From Planctomycetota bacterium (GTDB taxonomy: Bacteria > Planctomycetota > PLA2 > JAEUHO01): a stretch of DNA of 64,000 bases. Of this stretch, positions 25,846 to 33,662 are shown one piece after another; the stretch's first letter is position 1; the number at the start of each line of letters is the position of its first letter. The position numbers and the translations under genes were made by a program. Below the pieces are notes generated by a model. It worked only from the letters and a program-made list of their open reading frames with translations, had not been told where the DNA came from and did not search any database. The stretch is from positions 62,001-126,000 of the forward strand of contig JAJDEN010000043.1 of NCBI GenBank assembly GCA_029259775.1. The letters are read 5' to 3'.

Positions 25846-27087
25846 ATGCATACCGTGGAGGAGGCCCTCGCCCAGATCGCCGAGGCACTGGGCGCGGTGC
25901 GCGTCCGTGGCGAGTCGGTGCCCCTGGCCGAGGCCCTGGGGCGCGTCCTGCTCGCCGATGTCCGCATGGACCATGACGTCCCGCCCTTTCGGCGCGCCGC
26001 CATGGACGGCTTCGCGCTGGCCACGGCGGAGGTCGAGCCGGGCGCCACGTTCCGGATCGAGCAGGCGGTGATGGCCGGGGAGGTCCCCAGCGGCCCGATC
26101 GCCGGCGACGCGGCCGCGCGCGTGATGACCGGTGCGCCGGTGCCCGACGGCGCGGTCTGCGTGGTGCCGTTCGAGTGGACGCACGACGACGGGCAGACCG
26201 TCACCATCGACCGCGTCCCCCGCCGGCCCGTCCACATCGTCGAGCGCGGCGATCACGTGGCCGCCGGGGACGTCGTGCTCGCCGCCGGCGCGCCGGTGAC
26301 GCCCGCGGCGCTGGGTGCGCTCGCGTCCGCCGGTGTCGCGGCGCCCGAGGTGGCGCTCCGTCCGCGCGTGGCCATCGTGGGGACGGGCAGCGAGCTGGTC
26401 CCCGTCGACCACACCCCCGGACCGGGCGCGATCCGCAACTCGAACAACGCCACCATCGCCGGCCAGTGCCGCCGGGCCGGTGCCGACGCAGTCGACCTGG
26501 GCATCGCCCCCGACGATGAGGACGCGCTACGCGCCGCGATCCGCGCCGGGCTCGAGCACGACGTCCTGGTGCTGTCCGGGGGCGTAAGCCGCGGCGATCT
26601 CGACCTCGTGCCCGGCTGCCTCGAGGCCGAGGGCGTTCGCTGCCTCTTCCACCGCTGGTCCGTCCAGCCCGGGGGGCCGCTCTGGCTCGGAGCCAAGCAG
26701 ACCCCGGGCGGCGTGCGTCTCGTCTTCGGCCTGCCGGGCAATCCGGCCGGCGTGTTCGTCGGCTTCGAAGTGCTCGTCGTACCCGCCCTGCGCGCCTTGC
26801 TCGGCATGGGCCTGGCGCCGCGGCGCACGCTGCGAGCGCGCTACCAGGGACCCTGGGGCAAGCCCGGACCCCGGCGGCGCTTCAGGCCCGTGATCCTCGC
26901 GACCGATGACCGGGGCATGCTCGTCGCGCGCGCTGCACCCTGGAGGGGATCCGGCGATCCCTTTGGCCTCGCCGGTGGCGATGCGCTCGCGGTCTTCCCG
27001 GAGTCGGCGCCCCTGCCGTCCGGCGACCATGCGCTGGTGGACGTCATTCCTGTGCACGAGGCCGACCTGCTCTGGGGCACGCGATGA
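25846..27087 (+). CDS. moeA: Molybdopterin molybdenumtransferase MoeA
   Basis: 413 residues from ATG at 25846. It inserts molybdate into adenylylated molybdopterin. Motifs: VPPFRRAAMDGFALA, VMTGAPVPDGA, VERGDHVAAGD, VAIVGTGSELVP, NSNNATIAGQC, VLSGGVSRGDLD and LPGNPAGVFVGFEV. Length and domain order match MoeA without a fused domain. Together with moaD/moaE at 6696-7384 it shows the organism makes Mo cofactor, although no molybdoenzyme is in view. It ends overlapping lnt by four bases. Confidence 0.95.
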   Translation: MHTVEEALAQIAEALGAVRVRGESVPLAEALGRVLLADVRMDHDVPPFRRAAMDGFALATAEVEPGATFRIEQAVMAGEVPSGPIAGDAAARVMTGAPVPDGAVCVVPFEWTHDDGQTVTIDRVPRRPVHIVERGDHVAAGDVVLAAGAPVTPAALGALASAGVAAPEVALRPRVAIVGTGSELVPVDHTPGPGAIRNSNNATIAGQCRRAGADAVDLGIAPDDEDALRAAIRAGLEHDVLVLSGGVSRGDLDLVPGCLEAEGVRCLFHRWSVQPGGPLWLGAKQTPGGVRLVFGLPGNPAGVFVGFEVLVVPALRALLGMGLAPRRTLRARYQGPWGKPGPRRRFRPVILATDDRGMLVARAAPWRGSGDPFGLAGGDALAVFPESAPLPSGDHALVDVIPVHEADLLWGTR

Positions 27088-28991
27088 GCGAGCCGCACGA
27101 CACGCCTGCGTCTGGGCCCCCTCCGCCCGAGCCGGCCCCCCAGCCGCGCGTGCGCCGGACGAAGAAGCAGCTGCCTCGGCCGCTCCGGTTCGCGCTGGCG
27201 CCGATCCTGGGCTACGCGCATCCGGGCGCGTTCGGCTACCTGGGCTTCCTCTGCATCGGGCTGGCCCTCAGCTTGCTCTCGCTGCCGCCGGGCCCGTTTC
27301 CCTTCCTCGTCCTGATCGCGGACGTGCCGCTCCTGGTCGTCCTCTTCCTCCAGGGCGGCGTCCGCTGGAAGCGCTGGACCTGGCTCTACGGGATGCTGCA
27401 TTTCGGCTTCGCCCTGCGCTGGCTCGGCGAGATCCACCCCGTGCAGGTGATCGGCTCGGCCCTCGTGCTCGGCCCCGTGTACCTGCTCCTTGGCGCCGCG
27501 ATCCGCTGGGCGATCGCCCGGCGCGTCCCCTGGGCGTTGACCGTCGGCACCTGCGTGGTGCTCGAGGAGTTCGTGCGCACGTTCTGGATGGGCGGCATGC
27601 CCTGGCCGTCGCGCTCGCTCTCCTTCGCCAGCGGCATGCCGCTGGATCTCGGCCTCTCGATGCTGCTGCCGGCGGCGGCTTGGTTCGGCGCCTACGCCTT
27701 CAGCTTCCTCGCCGGCATGAGCGCAGGAGCGATCTACGGGCACTTCAAGGTGCGGTCGGGCCTGCCGGGGGAGGCGGAGGTCGCGCCGCTCCGGGCCTGG
27801 CGGGCCTTGCTGGCGCCGATGGCCACGCTGCTCGTCCTGCTCGTCCTGGCCGCCGTGACCTCGGCGCAGGCCATCGTCAAGGCAGCGCCCGGCAAGCAGC
27901 TGCTCGTCGTCCAGGCGGACATCCCGCAGAGCCTCAAGCACGGCCTCGACGGCGAGGTGAAGGAGATGTTCGACCGGCATCTCGGCATCTCGAAGGCGGC
28001 GATCGATCAGACGGGCGTGGGGAACGTGCTGGGTGTGCTGTGGCCCGAGACGATGGTGCCCTGGCCCTTCCTCGACTCGGCCTTGGCGCACCGCTTCCCC
28101 GACTACTGGGAGCACCAGGTCGGCGTGCTCAAGCGGATCAAGACCGACGTACCCGAGGCGCAGCAGCTGCCGTGGCTCCTCGGCGTCATCCACAAGTTCG
28201 AGCGGCCGGGCGAAGTGCACTGGAACCTCTGGCACCGGGCGCATGGCACGCACGACAGCCTCATGCTCGTCGATCCGTCGCAGGCGCCCGGCATGGACGA
28301 CCCCACGCCGCTCCCGCCGCCGGCCGGCACGCCGCCTCCGTGGGTGGTCGCGCGTCACGACAAGGTGCAGCTCGTGCCCGGAGGCGAATACACCCCGCTG
28401 GGCGAGATCCTGCCGCCGCTCCGGTGGTTCCGGAACTTCGTCTCCGTGATCCCCGAGCTCGACCGCGGGGCCTACGACCAGAAGCCTTTCCCGATCGGAT
28501 CGGGCGAGAAAGCGGTCCGCGCGGGCACGATCATCTGCTTCGAGCTGGCGTTTCCCGCCCGCTGCAGGGACTGGCGTCGCGCCGGCGCCGAGGTCCTGCT
28601 GAATGCCTCGAACTACGGCTGGTTCGGCCGCTCCGGCTTCCGGTGGCAGATCTCGGCGTTGGCCAAGCTGCGTGCGGCTGAGCTGGGCGTCACCGTCGTC
28701 ATGGCCGGCAATACCGGTCCGACGGCCTTCTATGGACCTCTCGGGCAGGCCTACGGGACCTTTCATGAAATGGGCCACGAGAGGGGCGGGGCCGACGTGG
28801 AGCCCGCAGGACCCATTTCGACGACGCATCGTAGGGGCTGGGCGTCGGCCGCTCTGAGGCTCTCAAGTACGCGTCAGACCCTCTATACGCAGTGGGGGGA
28901 CTGGCCCTGGCTGCTTGCCGTCCTGGCGATGCTCGTCTTTGCCCGGATCCGGGCCGACAAGGCCTCGCACCCGGACGCCCCCTCGGGCTAG
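27084..28991 (+). CDS. lnt: Apolipoprotein N-acyltransferase Lnt
   Basis: 635 residues. Inner-membrane enzyme that adds the third acyl chain to lipoproteins. A Pro-rich N terminus (1-35) precedes about six membrane helices (45-240), then the nitrilase-fold periplasmic domain, then a last helix (about 605-625). The catalytic triad aligns as Glu322 (WPET), Lys427 (HDKVQLVPGGEYTPLGE) and Cys485 (IICFELAFP). NASNYGWFG and MAGNTGPTAF are also family hallmarks. The ATG overlaps moeA (ATGA). Several predicted lipoproteins in this window are plausible substrates. Confidence 0.93.
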   Translation: MSEPHDTPASGPPPPEPAPQPRVRRTKKQLPRPLRFALAPILGYAHPGAFGYLGFLCIGLALSLLSLPPGPFPFLVLIADVPLLVVLFLQGGVRWKRWTWLYGMLHFGFALRWLGEIHPVQVIGSALVLGPVYLLLGAAIRWAIARRVPWALTVGTCVVLEEFVRTFWMGGMPWPSRSLSFASGMPLDLGLSMLLPAAAWFGAYAFSFLAGMSAGAIYGHFKVRSGLPGEAEVAPLRAWRALLAPMATLLVLLVLAAVTSAQAIVKAAPGKQLLVVQADIPQSLKHGLDGEVKEMFDRHLGISKAAIDQTGVGNVLGVLWPETMVPWPFLDSALAHRFPDYWEHQVGVLKRIKTDVPEAQQLPWLLGVIHKFERPGEVHWNLWHRAHGTHDSLMLVDPSQAPGMDDPTPLPPPAGTPPPWVVARHDKVQLVPGGEYTPLGEILPPLRWFRNFVSVIPELDRGAYDQKPFPIGSGEKAVRAGTIICFELAFPARCRDWRRAGAEVLLNASNYGWFGRSGFRWQISALAKLRAAELGVTVVMAGNTGPTAFYGPLGQAYGTFHEMGHERGGADVEPAGPISTTHRRGWASAALRLSSTRQTLYTQWGDWPWLLAVLAMLVFARIRADKASHPDAPSG

Positions 28992-29009
28992 ACTCCCGCG
29001 TCGGCACCA

Positions 29010-29032
29010 TTCTGGGGGTCCCACCCCCGGAA
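29010..29032 (+). terminator. Hairpin downstream of lnt
   Basis: TTC-T-GGGGGT-CCC-ACCCCC-G-GAA can fold into a strong GC stem 20 bases after the lnt stop. There is no T-tract, so intrinsic termination is uncertain. Confidence 0.4.
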
Positions 29033-29092
29033 GGCATCTGTCAGGCAAGGCATCGGTATGGTTCTGGACCTTTGGCCAGAATCTGAAATCCT

Positions 29093-29121
29093 TTGACTCG
29101 CTTCGGGGGATTTGCCATAAA
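29093..29121 (+). promoter_or_regulatory. Sigma70-type promoter for the coiled-coil protein gene
   Basis: TTGACT (-35, 5/6 to consensus) at 29093-29098, a 17-base spacer, and CATAAA (-10, 4/6) at 29116-29121, in a locally AT-richer patch. It would start transcription about 100 bases upstream of the ATG at 29228. Confidence 0.55.
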
Positions 29122-29227
29122 CCCCGACGCTTGCGCGAGATCGACGTCTTCTCGGGAGGGAGGCGTTACCTCGCTTCGGTCGAGTTCCAGCGGGTCCCTC
29201 AGGGAAGGGCGCCCCAAGGAGAGTTCC

Positions 29228-30073
29228 ATGAGCACAGTCGCAAAGATCCTGGTCGTCCTCAACCTCGGACTGGCCGTCTTCTTCCTGGCCTCCGCGTCCA
29301 ACTTCTTGGGCCAGCAGGACAACTTCAAGACCCAGCTGAGTGCCGAGAAGGCCAGCCACGACACGACGCGTGAGTTGAAGGACACGGAGATTGGCGAACT
29401 GCGCACGCGCATCGCCAGTGCCAACACCCAGCTCAACACCGTCAAGGCAGAGCGCGACAAGGCTACGGTCGAGTCGCAGCGCATGACGGGCGAGATCACG
29501 CATCTGCGTGAGGCCTACAACCAGCTGTCCGCCAACGCGACCAAGGGTGCGCGTGCGGTCGACCAGCTGACGAACAGCCTCAACGCGGCCCGCGACATGA
29601 TCAGCTCGCTGCAGACGGACAACAACCAGCTGCGCGACAACCTCAAGTCCGCGCAGGACGATCGCGATGCCAAGGTCGCTCAGGTCAACGCGCTTCAGCA
29701 GCAGCTGGGCAACGAGACCGAGAACCGGCGCAACCTCGAGACCCGCCTCGCGGGCTCGCAGGAGACGATCAAGCGTCAGGACTTCCAGCTCCGCTGGTGG
29801 AACGGTCGCTTCCCGGGTGCCAGCGCCTCGAACCAGCCCGCCCACAGCGGTCAGGTCCTCGCGGCCGACAACAAGGCCAACGTCTTCGTCCTCTCGCTCG
29901 GCGAGGAAGACGGCGTCAAGGCCGGCTTCACCTACATCGTGTCCCGTGGTGGCGAGTACATCGCCACGGTCCAGATCACGGACGTCCAGGCCAAGCAGTC
30001 GGCCGGCCGCGCTCTGAAGGACATCTCCAAGGGCGACGTCCGCCGCGGCGACAAGGCGATGAACGGTCAGTAG
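29228..30073 (+). CDS. Membrane-anchored coiled-coil protein, unknown function
   Basis: 281 residues from ATG at 29228, with AAGGAG nine bases upstream. An N-terminal membrane segment (ILVVLNLGLAVFFLASA) is followed by a long coiled coil (about 30-190) rich in Gln/Asn/Glu. A compact C-terminal beta domain (about 205-281) contains GQVLAADNKANVFVLSLG, EDGVKAGFTYIVSRGG and GDVRRGDKAMN. This resembles the SH3-like barrels ending MreC-like proteins. I do not recognise a named family. It is followed by a 61-residue membrane protein and then, 529 bases later, by mreB, so a role in envelope growth is possible. Confidence 0.8.
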   Translation: MSTVAKILVVLNLGLAVFFLASASNFLGQQDNFKTQLSAEKASHDTTRELKDTEIGELRTRIASANTQLNTVKAERDKATVESQRMTGEITHLREAYNQLSANATKGARAVDQLTNSLNAARDMISSLQTDNNQLRDNLKSAQDDRDAKVAQVNALQQQLGNETENRRNLETRLAGSQETIKRQDFQLRWWNGRFPGASASNQPAHSGQVLAADNKANVFVLSLGEEDGVKAGFTYIVSRGGEYIATVQITDVQAKQSAGRALKDISKGDVRRGDKAMNGQ

Positions 30074-30115
30074 GCTCCGGCCTACCCCGTCACGCCCACG
30101 AGAGGGAGATACCCC

Positions 30116-30301
30116 ATGGCACGCGACATCTACGAAGACCACGACGAGGTCAGCGAGGCTCCCCCGGAGCGTCTCAGCAGCGGCCTTGTCATCGTCACGA
30201 CGCTGGTGCTCCTGGCCGCCTGCTTCTTCATGCAGAAGGCCCTGAAGAACCACTACAACGAGGGCATGCTGGCCGACAAGAAGGCAGCTTCGGGCGAATA
30301 G
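30116..30301 (+). CDS. Small single-pass membrane protein, unknown function
   Basis: 61 residues, with GAGGGAGAT ribosome binding site eight bases before the ATG. An acidic N terminus (DIYEDHDEVSE) is followed by one membrane helix (about 23-41, SGLVIVTTLVLLAACFFMQ) and a polar tail (KNHYNEGMLADKKAASGE), suggesting an N-in topology. It starts 42 bases after the coiled-coil protein gene and is very likely co-transcribed with it. No family recognised. Confidence 0.75.
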   Translation: MARDIYEDHDEVSEAPPERLSSGLVIVTTLVLLAACFFMQKALKNHYNEGMLADKKAASGE

Positions 30302-30361
30302 CCCGTCCTCAGAGCCCCTTTGGGGCACGCTCGACCAGCATGACTCTGACCGGAGTCTCGA

Positions 30362-30397
30362 CGCCTCCGCCCTTCGGGCCGGGGGCGTCGTTGTTTT
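30362..30397 (+). terminator. Intrinsic terminator after the 61-residue protein gene
   Basis: CGCCTCCGCCC-TTC-GGGCCGGGGGCG forms a long GC-rich stem with small bulges, followed by TCGTTGTTTTT. The 17-base unit TTGTTTTTGGGGCATCG is then repeated exactly at 30391-30407 and 30408-30424, giving two T-tracts. Confidence 0.7.
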
Positions 30398-30450
30398 TGG
30401 GGCATCGTTGTTTTTGGGGCATCGTGTCCGAGCCGGAGCTGCTGGTTGTG

Positions 30451-30508
30451 CCACCCATGGCCCAAGGCCGAGCGCACGCTGGTGTGGGCGGATACATGAT
30501 CCGCCCAT
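30451..30508 (+). repeat. Dispersed intergenic repeat copy D (partial)
   Basis: CCACCCATGGCCCAAGGCC, CTGGTGTGGGCG and a GGGCGGAT-ACATG-ATCCGCCC hairpin (30486-30506) match the left half of copies A and C. The CGGGTGCTGACGACG right half is missing. Confidence 0.65.
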
Positions 30509-30780
30509 TGGCGACCAGCCGCCGCCGCCTACCAGGCCCCCGTTGTCGCTCCTCGAGCACCAAAAACCGCCTCACGCTCCGGTCCGGGGCCTTCCCGACC
30601 GACCTCTGAAGGGTACCGGCCCGCCGAGATCGGGCCCGAGGGACAACTGCGTGGATCGGTCGCGCGTCCCCGGAGCCCCGGCGACGTCCCCTGGCCGGTG
30701 TACATAGACGCCGCCTAGGGGAGCGGCGCGCAAGCGGTCGTCGCGTACCCCTACGGCGGTCAGTGGTCCAGGCGATCCTC

Positions 30781-30800
30781 CCTGCTGCATGTGCAGCAGG
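30781..30800. promoter_or_regulatory. Palindrome 30 bases upstream of mreB
   Basis: CCTGCTGCA-TG-TGCAGCAGG is a perfect 9 bp inverted repeat ending 30 bases before the mreB ATG. It could be an operator or a leader hairpin controlling the rod-shape genes; only symmetry and position support this. Confidence 0.45.
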
Positions 30801-30830
30801 AGCGACGTCAGGGGCCTGGGAAGGCGATCG

Positions 30831-31883
30831 ATGCCGAAGATGATCGAATGGCTGGTTGGGAAGTTCTCCATCGACATGGGGATCGACCTGGGTACTGCCA
30901 ACACACTCGTATGCGTCCAGGGCCGGGGCATCATCCTCAATGAGCCCAGCGTGGTCGCGGTCAAGAAGGGCACCAACAAGGTGCTTCTCGAAGGCCGCGC
31001 GGTCGGCGATACGGCGAAGGAGATGCTCGGCAAGACGCCAGGCAACATCGTCGCCATCCGCCCGCTCAAGGACGGCGTCATCGCCGACTTCGAGATCACC
31101 GAGGCGATGCTGCGCTACTTCATCTACAAGGTGCACGACCGGACGTGGGCTGTGCACCCGCGGGTCGTCATCGCGATTCCGTACGGCATCACGCCCGTCG
31201 AGAAGCGCGCCGTCATCAACTCGGCCGAGCGCGCCGGGGCTCGCAAGGTCTACCTCATCGAGGAGCCCATGGCGGCCGGCATCGGCGTGGGCCTGCCGAT
31301 CACCGAGCCCCAGGCTTCGATGATCGTCGACATCGGCGGCGGCACGACGGAGGTCGCGGTCATCTCGCTGGCCGGCATCGTGACGGCCCAGTCGATGCGC
31401 GTGGCCGGTGACTCGATGGACGAAGCCATCGTCAACCACATGCGCAACACCTACAACCTGCTCATCGGCGAGCAGACCGCCGAGAAGATCAAGATCGGCA
31501 TCGGCAGCGCCTACCCGCTCAAGCGCGAGATGACGATGGACGTGAAGGGCCGCGACCTCAAGCAGGGCCTGCCCCGCAAGGTCGTCGTCACGAGCGAGGA
31601 GATCCGCGAGGCGCTCCAGGAGCCCGTGCGCGGCATCGTCGAGACCGTCAAGAACACGCTCGAGGCCACGCCGCCCGAGCTGGCCGCCGATCTGGTGGAC
31701 AGCGGGGTCGTCGTGGCCGGCGGTGGCGCGCTCCTGCGCGGCCTCGACCGCGTCATCGGCGAGGAGATCAACCTGCCCGTGCGCGTCGCCGAGGACCCGC
31801 TGACGGCCGTCGCCCGCGGTACCGGCGTCTTCCTCGAGAAGATCCGCGATCTCAGGGTTGCCCTCGACACCAACGACGACTAG
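30831..31883 (+). CDS. mreB: Rod shape-determining protein MreB
   Basis: 350 residues from ATG at 30831 (GGGAAGG upstream). Actin-like ATPase that forms membrane-bound filaments guiding cell-wall synthesis. Motifs: phosphate loop 1 [53 protein letters not shown], phosphate loop 2 [13 protein letters not shown] and [10 protein letters not shown]. An amphipathic N terminus ([12 protein letters not shown]) suits membrane binding. It is first of the five-gene set mreB-mreC-mreD-mrdA-rodA. Confidence 0.97.
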   Translation: MPKMIEWLVGKFSIDMGIDLGTANTLVCVQGRGIILNEPSVVAVKKGTNKVLLEGRAVGDTAKEMLGKTPGNIVAIRPLKDGVIADFEITEAMLRYFIYKVHDRTWAVHPRVVIAIPYGITPVEKRAVINSAERAGARKVYLIEEPMAAGIGVGLPITEPQASMIVDIGGGTTEVAVISLAGIVTAQSMRVAGDSMDEAIVNHMRNTYNLLIGEQTAEKIKIGIGSAYPLKREMTMDVKGRDLKQGLPRKVVVTSEEIREALQEPVRGIVETVKNTLEATPPELAADLVDSGVVVAGGGALLRGLDRVIGEEINLPVRVAEDPLTAVARGTGVFLEKIRDLRVALDTNDD

Positions 31884-31926
31884 CGGTCGGCGGCCTGGGC
31901 TGGGGGCGGTCGCGTCACCGTGTCGC

Positions 31927-31951
31927 GCTCGCGTGGTTGACCACGCTACGC
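31927..31951. repeat. 25-base palindromic repeat, copy 1
   Basis: GCTCGCGTGGTTGACCACGCTACGC contains the inverted repeat GCGTGG/CCACGC. The same 25-base unit with three changes is at 39172-39196, also between genes. Here it lies in the 295-base mreB-mreC gap, whose remainder shows no gene. Confidence 0.6.
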
Positions 31952-32178
31952 ACTCCACGGCGACCCTCCGCTCCCCATCCAGACCGCCTGCCGAGGGGAT
32001 GGGGAGCGAACCCTGCCCGGCTGTGCCGGATTCGGGGTCTTGACCTCACGCCGTCCCCCGGTTGAATACAATCTGTGGGGGTCGATCGGCGGTTTGACCC
32101 CAAAGTGAAGTGGTTCGACGGCCTGCGCATGGCCGGACGGACCTCAAGTGCCCGGAATCCGGGCGGGCAGGGGGTCGC

Positions 32179-33045
32179 ATGCGTCTACGCAAGCGACATG
32201 CATGGGGCGCTGTCTTGGTGGCCCTCTTTGCGCTCCCTGTCCTGAAGCCCGACGGCGTCGGTCTCATCGAGGAACCCGCAGGCGCTCTCTTCGGCTGGTT
32301 CGCCAAGCTGACGCCCAGCCCCAAGGTCTTCGCGGGTAGCGACGGCGAAGCGGCCGACGCCGACCTGGTTCGCGCACTCGAGCGTGAGAACCGGATCCTC
32401 TGGGATCGGCATCTGCAGACGCAGCAGCGCCTCAAGCAGATCGGTGCCCTCCAAGGCGTGCTGGATCGCTCCGAACTCGACCGCCTGCCCAAGGCGGTAC
32501 TGGCCCGCGTGCTGCGCGCGCACGCCGCTGTGCCGCTCCGGCGCTCGATCCTCATCGACCGCGGCGAGGCCGACGGCGTGCGCGTCGGTCAGCCCGTCGT
32601 GATGGGTTCCGTCCTCCTGGGGCGCGTACGCGCTGTGCACGCAAGCAGCGCCGTGGTGCAGCTCGTCACCGATCCGCGCTCCCGCCTGGAGGTGTTCGTC
32701 CGCACCAGCACCGGCAAGCTGCTGCGCGGCTACGCAATGCGCGACGGGTCGAGCGACGGGCGTGATCGGCTGCGCGTCGACTTCGTGCGGCTCAAGCACG
32801 ACGTGGGCGTGATCGGGCGCAAGGCACCCGTCTTCACGTCGAACTTCGACGAGCGGGTGCCCGCGCACCTGCTGGTTGGCCTCGTGAGCGAGGTCTCCGA
32901 CCCCGACCTGGATCGCATGCCCACGCTCTACCTGCGGCCGGCTCTCGATCTCGATCTTTCAACCGAGGTGATCGTGCTGCAGACGCGCGAGGTCCCGACC
33001 GGGGCGGCGTCCCCTCGGAAAGCACCTCGAAAGAGCTCACGTTGA
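32179..33045 (+). CDS. mreC: Cell shape-determining protein MreC
   Basis: 288 residues from ATG at 32179. Periplasmic scaffold linking MreB/MreD to PBP2. A membrane helix (about 9-20, WGAVLVALFALPV) is followed by a short coiled coil (about 60-90, RALERENRILWDRHLQTQQR). Two beta domains follow, with LRRSILIDRGEADGVRVGQPV and GRVRAVHASSAVVQLVTDPRS, typical of the MreC family. The C-terminal end is basic (RKAPRKSSR). It follows mreB by 295 bases, so it may have its own promoter. Confidence 0.9.
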   Translation: MRLRKRHAWGAVLVALFALPVLKPDGVGLIEEPAGALFGWFAKLTPSPKVFAGSDGEAADADLVRALERENRILWDRHLQTQQRLKQIGALQGVLDRSELDRLPKAVLARVLRAHAAVPLRRSILIDRGEADGVRVGQPVVMGSVLLGRVRAVHASSAVVQLVTDPRSRLEVFVRTSTGKLLRGYAMRDGSSDGRDRLRVDFVRLKHDVGVIGRKAPVFTSNFDERVPAHLLVGLVSEVSDPDLDRMPTLYLRPALDLDLSTEVIVLQTREVPTGAASPRKAPRKSSR

Positions 33046-33146
33046 GGGCGTCCCGCCGCTTCTGACATCACCCCATACCTTGCCCCTGACATGCCCCGTG
33101 ACAACCACCCCGACCCGGGCCCTGCGGGGCCGTCTCCCGAAAGGCC

Positions 33147-33662
33147 GTGCGCTTGAGCCTCGTGGTCCTCTTCGTCCTGATGCTGCTGGCCGCCGCGCTG
33201 CCGGACCTGATGCCCCAGGTGCTGAGCATCCATCGGCATCCGCCGGACCTCTGGGCCGTGGCCGTGCTCTACATCGCCTTTCGTGCCCGCGGCTTCAAGG
33301 CGGTGGGCTGGGCCATCGGCATCGGCGTCGCGCGGGACTGCGTCTCGCTCGATCCGCTCGGCACGCACGCGTTCGTGCTGGGCTGCCTCGCCTTCTTCTT
33401 CTGCGAAGGGCGTAGCTCGCGCGGACGTCTGGAGGGCATGTCGCGCGCGGCCCTGACCGGGCTCGGCGTCCTGATCGCGAGTTGGATCTACCTCGTCCGC
33501 ATCCTGCCGCTGGGCGGCGGTGTGGTCACCTTCGGCGCCTTCGTCGACGCCTTCCCGATCGCCCTCTGGTCGATGGTGCTCGCCATCGGCCTCTATCCGG
33601 TCCTGGATCGCTACCGGCTCCTGGACGAGATCTGCGGGAGGACGCATGCGTTTCAGACGTAG
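33147..33662 (+). CDS. mreD: Rod shape-determining protein MreD
   Basis: 171 residues from GTG at 33147 (AAAGG upstream). About five hydrophobic segments (LSLVVLFVLMLLAAALPDLM, WAVAVLYIAFRA, FVLGCLAFFFCE, LTGLGVLIASWIYLV, WSMVLAIGLYPVL) match the small integral membrane protein MreD in size and topology. The call rests mainly on position between mreC and mrdA, since MreD is poorly conserved. The end overlaps the start of mrdA by 17 bases. Confidence 0.8.
   Translation: MRLSLVVLFVLMLLAAALPDLMPQVLSIHRHPPDLWAVAVLYIAFRARGFKAVGWAIGIGVARDCVSLDPLGTHAFVLGCLAFFFCEGRSSRGRLEGMSRAALTGLGVLIASWIYLVRILPLGGGVVTFGAFVDAFPIALWSMVLAIGLYPVLDRYRLLDEICGRTHAFQT

Larger units (their letters stand above)
30302..30830. 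other. 529-base gap upstream of mreB: terminator, repeat fragment, operator-like palindrome
   Basis: The gap holds GCCCC-TTT-GGGGC at 30314-30326, a terminator with duplicated T-tracts at 30362-30424, a partial copy of the dispersed repeat at 30451-30508, and a palindrome at 30781-30800. I see no gene in the rest. Confidence 0.6.

Noticed and set aside
32040..32072. TTGACC and TACAAT boxes upstream of mreC
   Set aside because: The spacer is 21 bases, too long for a normal sigma70 promoter; mreC may still have a promoter here but this pair does not prove it.
33091..33156. A 21-codon frame (MPRDNHPDPGPAG...) ending inside the mreD start region
   Set aside because: No ribosome site and a composition expected from chance; could be a leader peptide but nothing supports it.
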